Positions 1 to 10,472 are shown, numbered from the stretch's first letter. The stretch is 64,000 nt of DNA from Rossellomorea vietnamensis (GCF_008180415.1 NZ_VTEI01000006.1:40805-104804), one strand, 5' to 3'. Numbers and translations are program-made. Notes: a model not told the origin generated them from the letters alone.

Positions 1-137
1 AGAACATCGCCTACAGTCGTCAAAGCCAAAAGAAAAAATGCCATGAATATAGATTTTTTATGCGGAATTGTGTATCTTACCAACCTTTTTAAAACTCGGC
101 GCTGTTCCTTGGCTGACATGGTTGTTGTTTTTTCCAT
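1..137 (-). CDS. ABC multidrug exporter half-transporter, N-terminal fragment (YheH/BmrD-like)
   Basis: The reading frame runs off the left edge, so only the first 45 or so residues are present. The start ATG at 135-137 follows a GGAGG ribosome-binding site with 7-nt spacing, only a few bases after the stop of the upstream ABC subunit. The visible residues (basic N-terminus with RRVLKRLVRYTIPHKK, then a hydrophobic stretch) look like the cytoplasmic start and first membrane helix of an ABC exporter. Position and near-contact with the upstream half-transporter suggest the second subunit of a heterodimer, as in B. subtilis yheI-yheH (bmrC-bmrD). The partner assignment is inference because the nucleotide-binding domain is outside the window. 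Confidence 0.75.
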   Translation of the reverse strand, partial: MEKTTTMSAKEQRRVLKRLVRYTIPHKKSIFMAFFLLALTTVGDV

Positions 138-141
138 ACGG

Positions 142-1890
142 TTATCCTCCATGCTCTACTAATTCTTCTAACTGCTGGCGCAAATACATCTCCCTGTACC
201 AGCCTTCATTCTTCATCAACTCTTCATGGGTCCCTTTTTCTGTAATTCTTCCTCCATCAAGGACAAGGATTAAATTCGCATGTTGTATGGCACTCAGCCT
301 GTGAGCCGTGATAATGGTTGTCCTGCCTTCTCGGTTCTCCTTAAGCGCTCTTAGAATGGATTCTTCCGTCTTGGCATCTACAGCTGATAAAGAGTCATCA
401 AGGATCAGTACCTCCGGCTCCATCATCAGGGCCCTTGCTATGGAAATCCTCTGTTTCTGCCCGCCTGACAAGGAGACCCCCCGCTCACCTACTACTGTTT
501 GATAGCCGTCAGTGAATCCTTTAATATCTTCGTGGATGTGAGCCAGCGAAGCTGCTGTCTCAATAGTTTCCATATCAGACATGGGATTGGTAAAGGCTAT
601 GTTTTCAGCTATGGTGGCAGAGAACAAGAAATGATCCTGCGGGACATAGCCGAGGGACTTTCGGAGCGGTTCTAATTTATAGTCTTTAATAGACCGGCCA
701 CCCAATCGGACTTCCCCATCATAGCCCTCGAATTCCCTGATAAGAATCTTGAGCAGGGTAGTCTTACCGGCACCGGTCTTACCGACAATCCCTAATGTTT
801 CCCCTCGTTTCAAAGTGAAGCGGATTTCTTCGAGGACAGCCTCTTCTTCTCCAGGGTACTTAAATTGGGCAATATCATACTCAATATCTCCCTCAGGCTT
901 CAAATTCAATGCACCAGGGCTGTCATCAATTTCAACTTTTTCTGCCAGCAATCCGGATACCCGGTCATAAGAAGCACGACCTCTTTCAACAATGTTAAAA
1001 AGCCACCCAAACGCAAGCATCGGCCAAATCAACAGTCCCAAATAGGTTGTAAACGAAACGAGTTCCCCTATCGTAATTTCCCCAGCAATTACGAACCTGG
1101 AGCCAAATGCAACAGATAAAAAGAAAGAAATTCCGACTATAAGGGAAATAGTTGGATCAAACAATGAATCGACCTTAGCGACCGATATGTTTTTTTGGAC
1201 CACATCTTCAGATTGATCCCTGAATGACTCTATATCTTCTTTTTCCTGCCCAAAGGTCTTAATGACTTTTATACCGGAAACACTTTCTTGCGTTTTATCA
1301 TTGAGATTGGAGAAAGCCTCCTGAGCCTTATGGAATCTTTTATGTAATAAAGTGCCGTAATAATTGGTCAATATCGCCATGACCGGCATTGGAATTAACG
1401 CAATCAATGTCAGTTTCCAGCTGATTGTGGCAGCCATGGCAATGATGACAAATCCGCCTGTTGCCAGGGAATCCACAAGTGTCAGTACTCCCTGTCCTGC
1501 TGTCATTTGAATAGCTTGAAGATCATTTGTAGCGTGCGCCATCAAGTCACCTACACGCCTTTTCTGATAAAAGGACGGAGTCATCTTCGTAAAATGATGA
1601 TACAGCTTATTTCGAAGCAATTTGGACAGTTTAACAGCAGAACCGAAAATCATCATTCTCCATACAAATCTCAGACCATACATACTTAACCCGGCTGCTG
1701 CCAAGATGCCCGCCCATTGCAGTAATTCAGCAGGTGTAAGCTCATTTTGTTTAATACTGTCAACCACTATACCGATCACCTTAGGCGGCACCAGCTGGAG
1801 CAATGCTACCAATAACAGAACGCTTATGCCTGTTAAATAGGATTTCTTTTCTTGTTTAAAAAACCACATCAAATCAAGAAAGACTTTCAT
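142..1890 (-). CDS. ABC multidrug exporter half-transporter (YheI/BmrC-like)
   Basis: A 582-residue fused membrane/ATPase subunit. The first 310 residues carry about six membrane helices. The ATPase domain follows, with Walker A GKTGAGKT at residues 370-377, the Q-loop in GYVPQDH, signature LSGGQ at 474-478 and Walker B ending LILDDS at 496-500. The residue after the Walker B aspartate is Asp499 where a catalytic Glu is usual, as known for the non-canonical site of heterodimeric exporters such as BmrC. The length matches BmrC (about 585 residues) and the next gene starts 4 bp after the stop. The protein should pump drugs or lipids out across the membrane as a heterodimer; the substrate cannot be read from sequence. 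A GGGGG-type ribosome-binding site precedes the ATG. Confidence 0.85.
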   Translation of the reverse strand: MKVFLDLMWFFKQEKKSYLTGISVLLLVALLQLVPPKVIGIVVDSIKQNELTPAELLQWAGILAAAGLSMYGLRFVWRMMIFGSAVKLSKLLRNKLYHHFTKMTPSFYQKRRVGDLMAHATNDLQAIQMTAGQGVLTLVDSLATGGFVIIAMAATISWKLTLIALIPMPVMAILTNYYGTLLHKRFHKAQEAFSNLNDKTQESVSGIKVIKTFGQEKEDIESFRDQSEDVVQKNISVAKVDSLFDPTISLIVGISFFLSVAFGSRFVIAGEITIGELVSFTTYLGLLIWPMLAFGWLFNIVERGRASYDRVSGLLAEKVEIDDSPGALNLKPEGDIEYDIAQFKYPGEEEAVLEEIRFTLKRGETLGIVGKTGAGKTTLLKILIREFEGYDGEVRLGGRSIKDYKLEPLRKSLGYVPQDHFLFSATIAENIAFTNPMSDMETIETAASLAHIHEDIKGFTDGYQTVVGERGVSLSGGQKQRISIARALMMEPEVLILDDSLSAVDAKTEESILRALKENREGRTTIITAHRLSAIQHANLILVLDGGRITEKGTHEELMKNEGWYREMYLRQQLEELVEHGG

Positions 1891-1967
1891 GATGCAACCC
1901 CCGAATCCAGAAATATTTTTGCGACTCTTAATTTTAGCAAATTTTTAAATAATATAAAATACAATTA

Positions 1968-2370
1968 AGCTGTCTTCGTAAATATTTATTGCTTGCTTTC
2001 TAGTGGACGGTTGATTTCCGCTCCGTGTGCCCGGCTTCAAACGGCTCGCAGTGAATTTGATCAGAAAGGGCCATTATTCCTTATAAATTTTCAAATCTCC
2101 TCCATAGAAACACAACTAACAAAATTGACTGAGCTGACTTATCGCAAGGATGGGCGTTCGAAATCCCGGCACCTTGACTCATGCAGCGCACTAAAAGTGG
2201 GAACGTCCTGTTCAGACCTGACATTCAAATAACCTCTAGAGAAATAGGATGGGGCATTTATTTTCAGGAGATTATTTGACAACAGCGGGCTTGGACGCTG
2301 CAGCTAGACGCCCGCTAGTGTCCGGGACTATCTTCTCCTTCCGCTCCATATCAGCGCTGCTTTAAAAAAT
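1968..2370. repeat. Decayed long (type C) intergenic element
   Basis: Non-coding. The left end AGCTGTCTTCGTAAATATTTATTGC resembles, in degraded form, the GGCTGTTTTCGCAAA...TTG end of the MITE-like family in this window. Inside are stretches recognisable from the 740-bp copies (GACTTATCGCAAGG, ATTTCCGCTCC, CTAGACGCCCGCTAGT, GATTATTTGAC). The right end is too eroded to fix. No gene is seen between 1891 and 2506. Boundaries are approximate. Confidence 0.55.
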
Positions 2371-2506
2371 AATACTATCAACAATCTATTAAAAGTGCCT
2401 AATTGATTCTATGTTCTTCTTTATAGCAGCAGGCCATTCCCGTAACTTCTATTTGCTCTGAATTTTTAAAAGAGCTTTATTTTTCTCCCAGAAATTTGAG
2501 CAAACA

Positions 2507-2532
2507 AAAAAACGTGCCAATGCACGTTTTTT
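2507..2532 (-). terminator. Intrinsic terminator of the CamS lipoprotein gene
   Basis: Short hairpin AAAACGTGC / GCACGTTTT with a T-run on the minus strand. It begins directly at the stop codon of the CamS gene. Confidence 0.85.
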
Positions 2533-3691
2533 AACTGCCGTTATCATGAATGTGTACTGCCGGTTCTTGTTCTGGCTCCAATAAGATTGTGGCTGCTGTA
2601 CCTTCAGGAGTTTTCACATAAATATATACAGGTTCATGTGGGAAAAAGTCTTGAATTTCAGGAGTAAATGCTTGTACAAAGCCGACAATTTCTCCGTATT
2701 GCGTCATGTCAGTATTAACATTGATTACCATTTTCTGCATGTCACTGCCAATATAAGTTCCTTTAGAAACCAATTGGATGGTACGGTCCACAAAGAAGGA
2801 ATTCATATCTTCTTCTAATCCTTTGAAGCGGTTTGAAACTACACGGTCATGCTCTTCAGCCTCATCAGATGGAAAGAGGTACTCTTGTTTTTCTGTGTCT
2901 CTCCACTTTTTAATCGATTTATCATTAGAATCCAGGTAAGCGTAACTGAAATAGGATCCTGGAAGAACACTGTTTTTCTTTTCAAGCTGATAGAGAGAAA
3001 TAACAACAGGTATGTTTGCCAGGCCTTCTTTTTGTCTTATACGGTTAATGATTGTACCGGCCATTTTCTTGCCTTCACTAACCATTTTTTTACTGGGCTC
3101 ATCCAAACCGCTGATTTCTTTCGTGTCAAAATGTTTTAATCCCATATTATCATCCACAGTAATATAATCAACAGAGTTCATAGCAAGCGCAATGGATATC
3201 CCCTTCAAATTCCCTTCTTTATCCACGTAATTTTGTTCATGGACATATCCAAGGTACATAGGACTTTCTTTTTTAATCTCCATTATTTTTTCCCAACCCA
3301 TGCTCTCCTCTACTTCTATTGCAGGATTTAATCCAAGTTCATCATTAGACTCCCGGCGTATCCAGCTCCTGATTTCCTCCAAGTGCTGCCCTTCTTGATA
3401 GATGTAGTCCTCAGCAGGGAAATATTCTTCTGAGATGCTCATCAGGCCCGTTTCGATTTCGTTCATATCAACACGGTTATTCACCTGATTAGTAATAAGA
3501 TCGCGGTTCTTGCTGAAAGCTGAAGATTTAACATTATATCTTAAATATTCATTGGTTTCATTTTCAGATGTAGTCTGCTGAGTAACCAGATTTGTGTTTT
3601 CAGTATCTGACTCGCCAGGTATGCCCATGAAGTTGCATCCTGATAGAATCAACAGTAAACTCGCACTAGTTGCAATTAGTCGTTTTTTCAT
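2531..3691 (-). CDS. CamS family sex-pheromone-type lipoprotein (YerH-like)
   Basis: A 386-residue exported lipoprotein. A basic, hydrophobic signal peptide ends in the lipobox LSGC near residue 19, so it should be lipid-anchored on the outer face of the membrane. The rest matches the CamS family (cAM373 precursor; B. subtilis YerH): conserved stretches include SEEYFPAEDYIYQEGQ and EAEEHDRVVSNRFKGLEE. In enterococci the signal peptide of this family yields a mating pheromone; in bacilli the role is unknown. In B. subtilis yerH lies downstream of pcrA-ligA, so this copy is at a different place. RBS GGAGGG precedes the ATG. Confidence 0.85.
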   Translation of the reverse strand: MKKRLIATSASLLLILSGCNFMGIPGESDTENTNLVTQQTTSENETNEYLRYNVKSSAFSKNRDLITNQVNNRVDMNEIETGLMSISEEYFPAEDYIYQEGQHLEEIRSWIRRESNDELGLNPAIEVEESMGWEKIMEIKKESPMYLGYVHEQNYVDKEGNLKGISIALAMNSVDYITVDDNMGLKHFDTKEISGLDEPSKKMVSEGKKMAGTIINRIRQKEGLANIPVVISLYQLEKKNSVLPGSYFSYAYLDSNDKSIKKWRDTEKQEYLFPSDEAEEHDRVVSNRFKGLEEDMNSFFVDRTIQLVSKGTYIGSDMQKMVINVNTDMTQYGEIVGFVQAFTPEIQDFFPHEPVYIYVKTPEGTAATILLEPEQEPAVHIHDNGS

Positions 3692-3825
3692 TTAGGTCTC
3701 CCTCCGACCACTATTTTAACATAAAAACAGACAGGTGTAGACCAGCCGTTATAATTCAACACCATAATAATAGTGAAATAAATAGAATAGATAATCAAGT
3801 AAGAAGCTCAACAACCTAAACTTTA

Positions 3826-4565
3826 GGTTGTTTCCGCTAAGGTTGCGGATTTCTTATTCATAATGGATTTCCGTTCCAAGTGCGCGACTCCTCGGGGCGG
3901 GCGTTGAGCCTCGGCTTCATAAAAGCGAAAGCGGCCGTTCAGCGACGTACATATTTTAGGGCTCATGTATGAGATAAAGGAATCACGAAGAGCGTTAGCG
4001 ATTCGATGATCATTTCCCTATAATTAAAAATAGCGATTTAAATTGGAATTCAATTAAGCACAGAAAAAGTCCTGAACCAGACTTTTTCTCATAACTGCCT
4101 CTCAATTTGTAAGGAAATGATCTATATGACTTATCTATATAAAGGGGAAAGGCCCCGCTCAGCGGCGTACAGATTTTAGGACACTCGCATGAGAAAAGGA
4201 ATCACGGAGAGCGACAGCGATTCGATGATGACTTATCGCAAGGAGAGAGTCCGAAATCTGCTAGTCGCTAAGTCCGTTCCAGTGGGTACTGACCCTCGGC
4301 CGCTGGAGCTGGATGAGACTCGGCTTCGCCTGTATAAAAAGTGGAAGAGCCCTGATCAGACCCGACAGGCTAATGTTCTCAAGAGAAAAAAGATGCTCTT
4401 TCCTTTTACTTTCTTGAGGTTATTTGACCCCGAGGGGCTAGGCGGTGCAACTAGACGCCCGCAAGTCCCGCAGAATGTCGCACGCCTTCCACTTCAATCC
4501 TTCTATAAATAAGAGGGAGAAGGTATAAAATAGCATTCAAAAACAGCATTCTTTAGAGAAGAGCC
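3826..4565. mobile_element. Long (type C, about 740 bp) MITE-like element, copy 1
   Basis: Non-coding. It begins GGTTGTTTCCGCTAAGG and ends CTTTAGAGAAGAGCC, degenerate forms of the family's inverted ends. It is near-identical over its whole length to 18639-19384. Inside, an approximately 80-bp segment occurs twice (AGCGACGTAC...GATTCGATGATCA near 3938-4020 and AGCGGCGTAC...GATTCGATGATGA near 4160-4240), and there is a hairpin GAAAAAGTC / GACTTTTTC. Frames in it have no ribosome-binding sites and no recognisable protein. The 8-bp flanks do not match in this copy. Confidence 0.75.
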
Positions 4566-4729
4566 TGATTTTTATAGGCTCTTTCCTTAACTTTGAGGCT
4601 GTTTAATATTAGTTCAAAATGACGTCTTCTTTTATCCCAGATTACATAGAAGCAAAAGCGAATTTCAAAAGCAGCAACCTATTTAGAAGAGGCAGGGCTG
4701 TTAACCATTCACATTTTCAATAACCAAAA

Positions 4730-4766
4730 AAGATCACCACCATGCTTTATGCAGGAAAGTGATCTT
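4730..4766 (-). terminator. Intrinsic terminator downstream of yneF
   Basis: Hairpin AAGATCAC / GTGATCTT with a T-rich tail on the minus strand. Lies about 100 bp after the yneF stop. Confidence 0.75.
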
Positions 4767-4871
4767 CTTTATTTCAATGCTGAACGATTGTGCATAGAGG
4801 AAAAGGGCTCTTCCATACACTTCAATATAATCAAGCATTTCATGAGCTGAAACTCATTGTGCAATTGGCAG

Positions 4872-5090
4872 TTACTTGCCTTGCTGCTTGTTCATAGCGT
4901 TCATCATCTGATTGATTTTCTTCTGGGAAGGTTTCTGTCCCATTTGCATCATCATCATTCTTAACATTTGTTCATTGATTGGTGGATTTTTCTTTAGGTA
5001 GCTCATCATATATTTACGAGCGATGAAAAATCCTAGCGCTACTCCAGCTAAAGCAGCCAGAACACCGACTAGAATAAATTGCCAAACCAT
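4872..5090 (-). CDS. yneF: YneF family (UPF0154) small membrane protein
   Basis: A 72-residue protein with one N-terminal membrane helix (residues 4-25, ending GFFIARKYM) and a basic cytoplasmic tail rich in Met, Lys and Gln ([20 protein letters not shown]). This is the diagnostic pattern of UPF0154. The gene follows tkt and sirA as in B. subtilis. RBS AAGGAGG is spaced well from the ATG. The function is not established; the family is conserved across Firmicutes. Confidence 0.93.
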   Translation of the reverse strand: MVWQFILVGVLAALAGVALGFFIARKYMMSYLKKNPPINEQMLRMMMMQMGQKPSQKKINQMMNAMNKQQGK

Positions 5091-5286
5091 AGTTCTATTT
5101 CCTCCTTCATGTTGTCCTTATAAAAGTGTACTAAACCAAGGAAGATTATACAATATTTTAATTTAAATTTCTTTATTCAAAACATTTTTTTCAATAATAT
5201 GATACCTAATTGAGGTTAAGTTTGAATATTAGCTGCATAATCTACCAGCAGTTTTAGCCGAAAGAATGTTGATTAGTTCCAGCCTT

Positions 5287-5727
5287 TCAAACATACTTTC
5301 TCATTTTTATCGGTTTGAGCCAGCCAAATTGTTCATCATCGAGATTAATTGCCAGCAGCCGGCCATCGAGCTTTCGCAACAGTTCGAAAATGTACGCTTC
5401 CCAATCACTATGCCCTTGCAATTCTACCTTTACATAGTGATCCAGCACACTGATTTTGGCGGTATTTTTCCCGCAGGAAGATTCAATATAATATCTATTA
5501 TCATTCTGGATGTATTCTTTTTTGATTGAAAGTGCCTGGGACAAAGCTCGATTAAAAGGCAAAAAAGGGATAGGTTTTGTAATATATTGAACTTGTTTCA
5601 ACACTATCTCTTCCATCTGCCCAGTGGCAATCGTACTTTCGAGAAATAAATTATAAAACGCTCGTTCCCTGCCATAGAAATAATCAGCAACCTCATCTTC
5701 AATCCAATAGAGCCGGTAGGATTTCAT
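5287..5727 (-). CDS. sirA: Sporulation inhibitor of replication SirA
   Basis: A 146-residue protein starting MKSYRLYWIEDEVADYFYGRE, the conserved N-terminus of the SirA/YneE family. SirA is made early in sporulation and binds domain I of DnaA to stop new rounds of replication. It lies between tkt and yneF, as in B. subtilis. RBS GGGAGGA precedes the ATG. A 0A-box-like sequence lies about 95 bp upstream, fitting known control by Spo0A~P. Confidence 0.92.
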   Translation of the reverse strand: MKSYRLYWIEDEVADYFYGRERAFYNLFLESTIATGQMEEIVLKQVQYITKPIPFLPFNRALSQALSIKKEYIQNDNRYYIESSCGKNTAKISVLDHYVKVELQGHSDWEAYIFELLRKLDGRLLAINLDDEQFGWLKPIKMRKYV

Positions 5728-5819
5728 ATATCTTCCTCCCTATAGCTTGTCCTTTTTTATAGTATAAAGAACCAAGAGGGGCAAGATTGTAGAAAACTGT
5801 TGAGAAAATGCACTAGTTT

Positions 5820-5826
5820 TGTCGAA
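5820..5826 (+). promoter_or_regulatory. Spo0A box upstream of sirA
   Basis: TGTCGAA, an exact match to the core 0A box, sits in the intergenic region between sirA and tkt. B. subtilis sirA is activated by Spo0A~P. A -10-like TATACT lies closer to the gene on the minus strand. A single 7-mer, so position and context carry the weight. Confidence 0.55.
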
Positions 5827-5871
5827 TCTATTTACAAAAACCTGCATATCAAAATTCGATTTCAGAAAACC

Positions 5872-5898
5872 AAAAGCTGCTGTATTACAGCAGCTTTT
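5872..5898 (-). terminator. Intrinsic terminator of tkt
   Basis: Perfect hairpin AAAAGCTGCTG / CAGCAGCTTTT just after the tkt stop codon. Confidence 0.9.
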
Positions 5899-5916
5899 GA
5901 AGTATCAATCATTCAA

Positions 5917-7923
5917 TTATCTTTCAAGCAATGCCTTTACACGTGAAACGACATTTTCGACTGTAAAGCCATACTCTTCCATGATTCTTTCTCCTGGTGC
6001 TGAAGCTCCGAAACCATTAATCGCCAGGATATCACCCTCATCACCAGAGTAACGGTCCCAGCCAAGAGGAGAACCAACTTCCAGTGCAAGACGCTTCTTA
6101 ACAGCTTTTGGAATAATAGATTCTCTATATTCTTTGGACTGCTCTTCGAAGCGATCCCATGACGGCATGCTGATAACGGAAACAGCAATTCCATCCTTGA
6201 TTAGAGCACTTTGAGCTTCTACAGCAAGGCTTACTTCAGATCCTGACGCTAATAAAAGAGCATCCGGCTGTTCTTTGCCTGCAGGGGATACGACATATGC
6301 GCCTTTTTCTACCCCAGTTTGTGCCTTGGCATCCGTTCCTTTTAAGGTAGGAAGATTTTGTCTTGTCAACACAAGTGCTGTCGGCTTATCTTTTGAAGTC
6401 AGCGCTGTACGCCAAGCGGCAGCAGTTTCGTTTCCATCAGCTGGACGGATGACAGAAAGATTAGGCATAGCCCTTAGAGAAGCCAGTTGTTCGATTGGCT
6501 CATGCGTCGGTCCATCTTCACCCACTGCTATACTGTCATGAGTGAACACATACGTTACAGGAAGACCCATCAAGGCAGCAAGACGGATTGCCGGTCTTAA
6601 GTAGTCGGAGAATACGAAGAACGTTCCGCCGAATACTTTAACTCCACCGTGCAGCGCCATACCATTCATGGCAGCACCCATTCCGAATTCACGGACACCA
6701 AACCAGATATTGCGTCCTTCATAAGATTGAGGAGTGAAATCCTTTTGGTTTTTGATCATCGTCTTATTAGAACCAGCAAGGTCCGCTGAACCGCCTATTA
6801 ATGTTGGCATATTTTTAGCTATACTATTCATCACTTCACCTGAAGAAGCACGGCTCGCCAAGCTGCTTCCTTCTTCATATACAGGGACCTCTTTATCCCA
6901 GCCTTCAGGAAGCTCGCCATTCATCGCAGATAGGAATTGAGCGGCAAGTTCTGGATATTCTGCTTTATATTGAGTGAATAACTCATTCCATTCCTGCTCT
7001 TTCTTCGCTCCTGCATCAACCATTTGCTCTTTGAATCGATCTTGAACTTCAGAAGGCACATGGAAATCTTTTTCAAAAGTCCACTTGTATGCTTCTTTAG
7101 TCAACTTCATTTCATCTTCACCAAGCGGCGCACCGTGCACGTCGGATTTACCCGATTTATTTGGTGCTCCATAACCAATGACAGTTTTTACTTCGATTAG
7201 TGTCGGGTGGTTTTCGTCACTCTTTGCCTCTTCCAGCGCTTTTGCTATTGCTTCTGTGTCATTTCCATCCTCGACACGGATATATTGCCAGCCATACGCT
7301 TTAAAACGGCCTGCTACGTCTTCAGAGAACGACCTGTCCAACTCTCCATCTAGTGAAATATCATTAGAATCATACATCACAACCAGACGACCTAATTTTA
7401 AATGAGCTGCCAGTGATGCTGCTTCTGATGATATCCCTTCCATGAGATCTCCATCACCACAAACACTGTATGTATAATGGTCCACAACATTGAAGTTGTC
7501 ACGGTTATAAACAGATGCCAAATGACGTTCTGCCATTGCCATTCCCACTGCCATTGCCAACCCTTGTCCAAGTGGACCAGTAGTGGCTTCCACACCAGGA
7601 GTATGACCGTATTCAGGGTGCCCAGGCGTCTTGCTTCCCCACTGTCTGAACTGTTTCAGATCTTCCATTGAAACATCATAACCGGACAAGTGCAGCAAAC
7701 TATATAACAACATCGATCCATGGCCTGCTGAAAGAACAAATCTGTCTCTGTTATGCCAATCAGGATTCTTTGGATTGTGGTTCATAAATTTGGACCAAAG
7801 TGCATAAGTCATTGGTGCAGCACCCATCGGCATACCCGGATGACCTGAATTTGCCTTTTCAATGGCATCAATTGAAAGTGTTCTAATTGTATTTACGGCT
7901 AATTGATCAGTTTTATCAAACAT
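5917..7923 (-). CDS. tkt: Transketolase
   Basis: A 668-residue thiamine-diphosphate enzyme of the pentose phosphate pathway that moves two-carbon units from ketoses to aldoses. The N-terminal TPP domain shows [13 protein letters not shown] and the GDGDLMEG...SND TPP/metal motif. The central Pyr domain has [18 protein letters not shown], and the C-terminal domain ends [17 protein letters not shown]. The length is standard and it lies between ynzC and sirA as in B. subtilis. RBS GGAAGGAT precedes the ATG; its own terminator follows. Confidence 0.97.
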   Translation of the reverse strand: MFDKTDQLAVNTIRTLSIDAIEKANSGHPGMPMGAAPMTYALWSKFMNHNPKNPDWHNRDRFVLSAGHGSMLLYSLLHLSGYDVSMEDLKQFRQWGSKTPGHPEYGHTPGVEATTGPLGQGLAMAVGMAMAERHLASVYNRDNFNVVDHYTYSVCGDGDLMEGISSEAASLAAHLKLGRLVVMYDSNDISLDGELDRSFSEDVAGRFKAYGWQYIRVEDGNDTEAIAKALEEAKSDENHPTLIEVKTVIGYGAPNKSGKSDVHGAPLGEDEMKLTKEAYKWTFEKDFHVPSEVQDRFKEQMVDAGAKKEQEWNELFTQYKAEYPELAAQFLSAMNGELPEGWDKEVPVYEEGSSLASRASSGEVMNSIAKNMPTLIGGSADLAGSNKTMIKNQKDFTPQSYEGRNIWFGVREFGMGAAMNGMALHGGVKVFGGTFFVFSDYLRPAIRLAALMGLPVTYVFTHDSIAVGEDGPTHEPIEQLASLRAMPNLSVIRPADGNETAAAWRTALTSKDKPTALVLTRQNLPTLKGTDAKAQTGVEKGAYVVSPAGKEQPDALLLASGSEVSLAVEAQSALIKDGIAVSVISMPSWDRFEEQSKEYRESIIPKAVKKRLALEVGSPLGWDRYSGDEGDILAINGFGASAPGERIMEEYGFTVENVVSRVKALLER

Positions 7924-8324
7924 TAATCAACATCCTTCCTTTTTTCGATTATTACTTGTTAATATTAATATTCTTATCCAGTTTATACAAACGATTTGTT
8001 TGCTCCAAAAAGCAGTTCTGACATGAAGAAAGCGCTTACCTCGCTGATATGAAAGCCTTTTCTTTAGCAAGAAAATAATTTTCTTCCTTCCACAAAGATG
8101 CGGAATTTTTTTCTTCTGCGCTTCATTCTCATACAGAGCTTGTAAAACCATACTTTCTCAATAGCAGTGTCCGCTATTTAACTGTGACTCCTTAGAGCAA
8201 AGAAGAATTATTTAAAGGTGTACACTTAGTATACGTCTGCAACGTGAAACAGAGGGCCTTTACTTCTTTAGAATGCACCTTTTTACTTTCCTGATACCCT
8301 GTTTAAAACACTCTCAGTACGAAA
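7924..8324. other. Intergenic stretch tkt-ynzC, no gene seen
   Basis: About 400 bp without a supportable gene. A 74-codon frame on the minus strand lacks a ribosome-binding site and resembles nothing. Presumably carries the tkt promoter, which I could not place with confidence. Confidence 0.5.
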
Positions 8325-8352
8325 TAAAAAAACATGCAGAAAAATGCATGTT
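8325..8352 (-). terminator. Intrinsic terminator of ynzC
   Basis: Hairpin AACATGCA / TGCATGTT followed on the minus strand by a run of T, immediately after the ynzC stop. Confidence 0.85.
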
Positions 8353-8586
8353 TTAATTAAGCTTCTTGCTATTTTGAATATCTTTGACCTTTTGGGGAGT
8401 TACTTCATTTCCTTCAGGATCGAACATTCTTGTATTCTCAATGGTAGAACGCATGGATTGTCTGAATGTTTCCAAATATTCTTTTCTTAATTTTGTTTGT
8501 TCTTTTGCTTCAGCAGCCGTCAAACCTTTGCTTTTGGCTTTATTAGCCAGCGTATTAATCTTTGCCATTTTTTCTTTTGATAGCAT
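8353..8586 (-). CDS. ynzC: DUF896 protein YnzC
   Basis: A 77-residue protein with the DUF896 pattern: MLSKEKMAKINTLANKAKSKGLT, then AAEAKEQTKLRKEYLETFRQSM, and a tail after FDPEGNEVTP. B. subtilis YnzC forms a helical hairpin. It is encoded in the SOS-induced yneA-yneB-ynzC operon and its function is unknown. Here it lies about 120 bp downstream of yneB and ends in its own terminator. RBS AGGAGAG lies upstream of the ATG. Confidence 0.93.
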   Translation of the reverse strand: MLSKEKMAKINTLANKAKSKGLTAAEAKEQTKLRKEYLETFRQSMRSTIENTRMFDPEGNEVTPQKVKDIQNSKKLN

Positions 8587-8707
8587 TACCTAGTTCTCCT
8601 CTCCTAATGAGTGTCGATTATTCTAAAAGCATCCTGTGCTTATAATTAATCAGAAAAGACCGATTGAATATCGACATGTTACTAGAAAAAGAGAGAAAAA
8701 ACAAGTG

Positions 8708-9361
<654 letters not shown>

Positions 9362-9369
9362 TCAAACTC

Positions 9370-9696
9370 CTATTCTGTTCCACTTGCCAGTTCATAATCG
9401 GCGTTGTTAAGTAGAACCCGATTTCCCCCTGGAATAATCAGTGATTCTCCGGGTTTAATTATGTCCGTTGCCAGATTGTTTTTTTGTGTGACCCATTCTA
9501 CTATCGCTTGTGTGGACATATCATAATCTTCAGATAACTCCTGAGCAATCTTCCAAAGTGAATCCCCTTCTTTTACTGTTATTTCCTGTTGGGCTTCTCC
9601 TGCCCCAAGTTTAATAAGTGCTATGGAACTCATGGCAACGGCCAATCCCATAAGAAGGATAACATAAGAATAATTTCTCCAAATAGTTATAAGCAT
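9370..9696 (-). CDS. yneA: Cell-division suppressor YneA
   Basis: A 108-residue SOS protein with an N-terminal membrane helix (residues 10-29, YVILLMGLAVAMSSIALIKL) and an extracytoplasmic LysM domain (residues about 38-90, starting ITVKEGDSLWKIAQELSE and ending KPGESLIIPG). YneA delays septation during DNA damage. It is divergent from lexA, with LexA boxes in the shared intergenic region and a sigma-A promoter on the minus strand (TTGACG, 18 bp, TATAAT). RBS GGAGGT precedes the ATG. Confidence 0.93.
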   Translation of the reverse strand: MLITIWRNYSYVILLMGLAVAMSSIALIKLGAGEAQQEITVKEGDSLWKIAQELSEDYDMSTQAIVEWVTQKNNLATDIIKPGESLIIPGGNRVLLNNADYELASGTE

Positions 9697-9711
9697 GACA
9701 TTACCTCCGTG

Positions 9712-9792
9712 CGAATGTGTGTTCGGTTTTTGTTAATTTGATTATAATACGAACATCTGTTTGGCGTCAACATTTATTCGAACTTATGTTTG
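9712..9792. promoter_or_regulatory. Three LexA boxes in the yneA-lexA divergent promoter region
   Basis: Three 14-bp matches to the Bacillus LexA box (CGAACRNRYGTTCG): CGAATGTGTGTTCG at 9712-9725, CGAACATCTGTTTG at 9750-9763 and CGAACTTATGTTTG at 9779-9792. The middle box lies within the yneA promoter spacer. The third overlaps the -35 of the lexA promoter (TTGTAT, 17 bp, TATAAT at 9813-9818). Together they give coordinate SOS control and lexA self-repression. Confidence 0.9.
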
Positions 9793-9850
9793 TATCACCT
9801 TGTTTATCATGCTATAATGGGAACAAAAGATCGGTTTAGAGGTGAAAAAG

Positions 9851-10471
9851 ATGACAAAATTATCCAAAAGACAGCAGGATATCCTTCAATATATTAAAGA
9901 GGAAGTAAAATCAAAAGGATATCCGCCATCCGTAAGAGAGATTGGAGAAGCCGTAGGACTTGCCTCCAGTTCGACTGTTCATGGCCACCTTGCCAGATTG
10001 GAAAGCAAAGGCCTGATCAGGAGAGATCCAACCAAGCCCAGGGCGATTGAAGTCCTGAACCTTGAAGAAGACAATATTCCAAGACAAGCAGCAGTAAATG
10101 TTCCATTAATCGGTAAAGTAACAGCAGGCCAGCCCATTACAGCCATTGAAAATGTAGAAGAATTCTTTCCGCTCCCACAGCATCTGGCGCCAGCAGATGA
10201 ACAAGTGTTCATGCTTGAAATCATGGGAGATAGTATGATAGAAGCAGGCATACTGGATGGGGATTATGTTATTGTCCGCCAGCAGCAGACAGCCAATAAT
10301 GGAGATATCGTTGTAGCGATGACGGAAGAAGATGAAGCAACGGTGAAACGCTTCTTCAAAGAGCAGGACTTTGTCCGTCTGCAGCCAGAAAACTCATCCA
10401 TGGATCCTATTATTCTCCGCCATGTTTCCATTCTTGGTAAAGTTATTGGAGTTTACCGCCAAATTCATTGA
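9851..10471 (+). CDS. lexA: SOS repressor LexA
   Basis: A 206-residue repressor. The N-terminal winged helix starts [16 protein letters not shown], with [19 protein letters not shown] as recognition region. The C-terminal S24 peptidase domain has the Ser of GDSMIEAG and the Lys of EATVKRFFK; the Ala-Gly self-cleavage pair lies in KVTAGQ. I chose ATG at 9851 because AGAGGTG lies just ahead of it and the start matches LexA homologues; a GTG nine bases upstream is inside the ribosome-binding site. It is divergent from yneA. Confidence 0.96.
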   Translation: MTKLSKRQQDILQYIKEEVKSKGYPPSVREIGEAVGLASSSTVHGHLARLESKGLIRRDPTKPRAIEVLNLEEDNIPRQAAVNVPLIGKVTAGQPITAIENVEEFFPLPQHLAPADEQVFMLEIMGDSMIEAGILDGDYVIVRQQQTANNGDIVVAMTEEDEATVKRFFKEQDFVRLQPENSSMDPIILRHVSILGKVIGVYRQIH

Positions 10472-10472
10472 T

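Noticed and set aside
1993..2232. Plus-strand frame of 79 codons
   Set aside because: It lies within the decayed type C repeat, with no SD and no family resemblance.
4189..4512. A 107-codon plus-strand frame in the 740-bp element
   Set aside because: It has no ribosome-binding site, its Arg/Pro-rich composition follows the GC-rich repeat, and the second copy of the element does not keep the frame (a shift near 19130).
7927..8151. A 74-codon minus-strand frame upstream of tkt
   Set aside because: No ribosome-binding site and no recognisable sequence; it overlaps the likely tkt promoter region.
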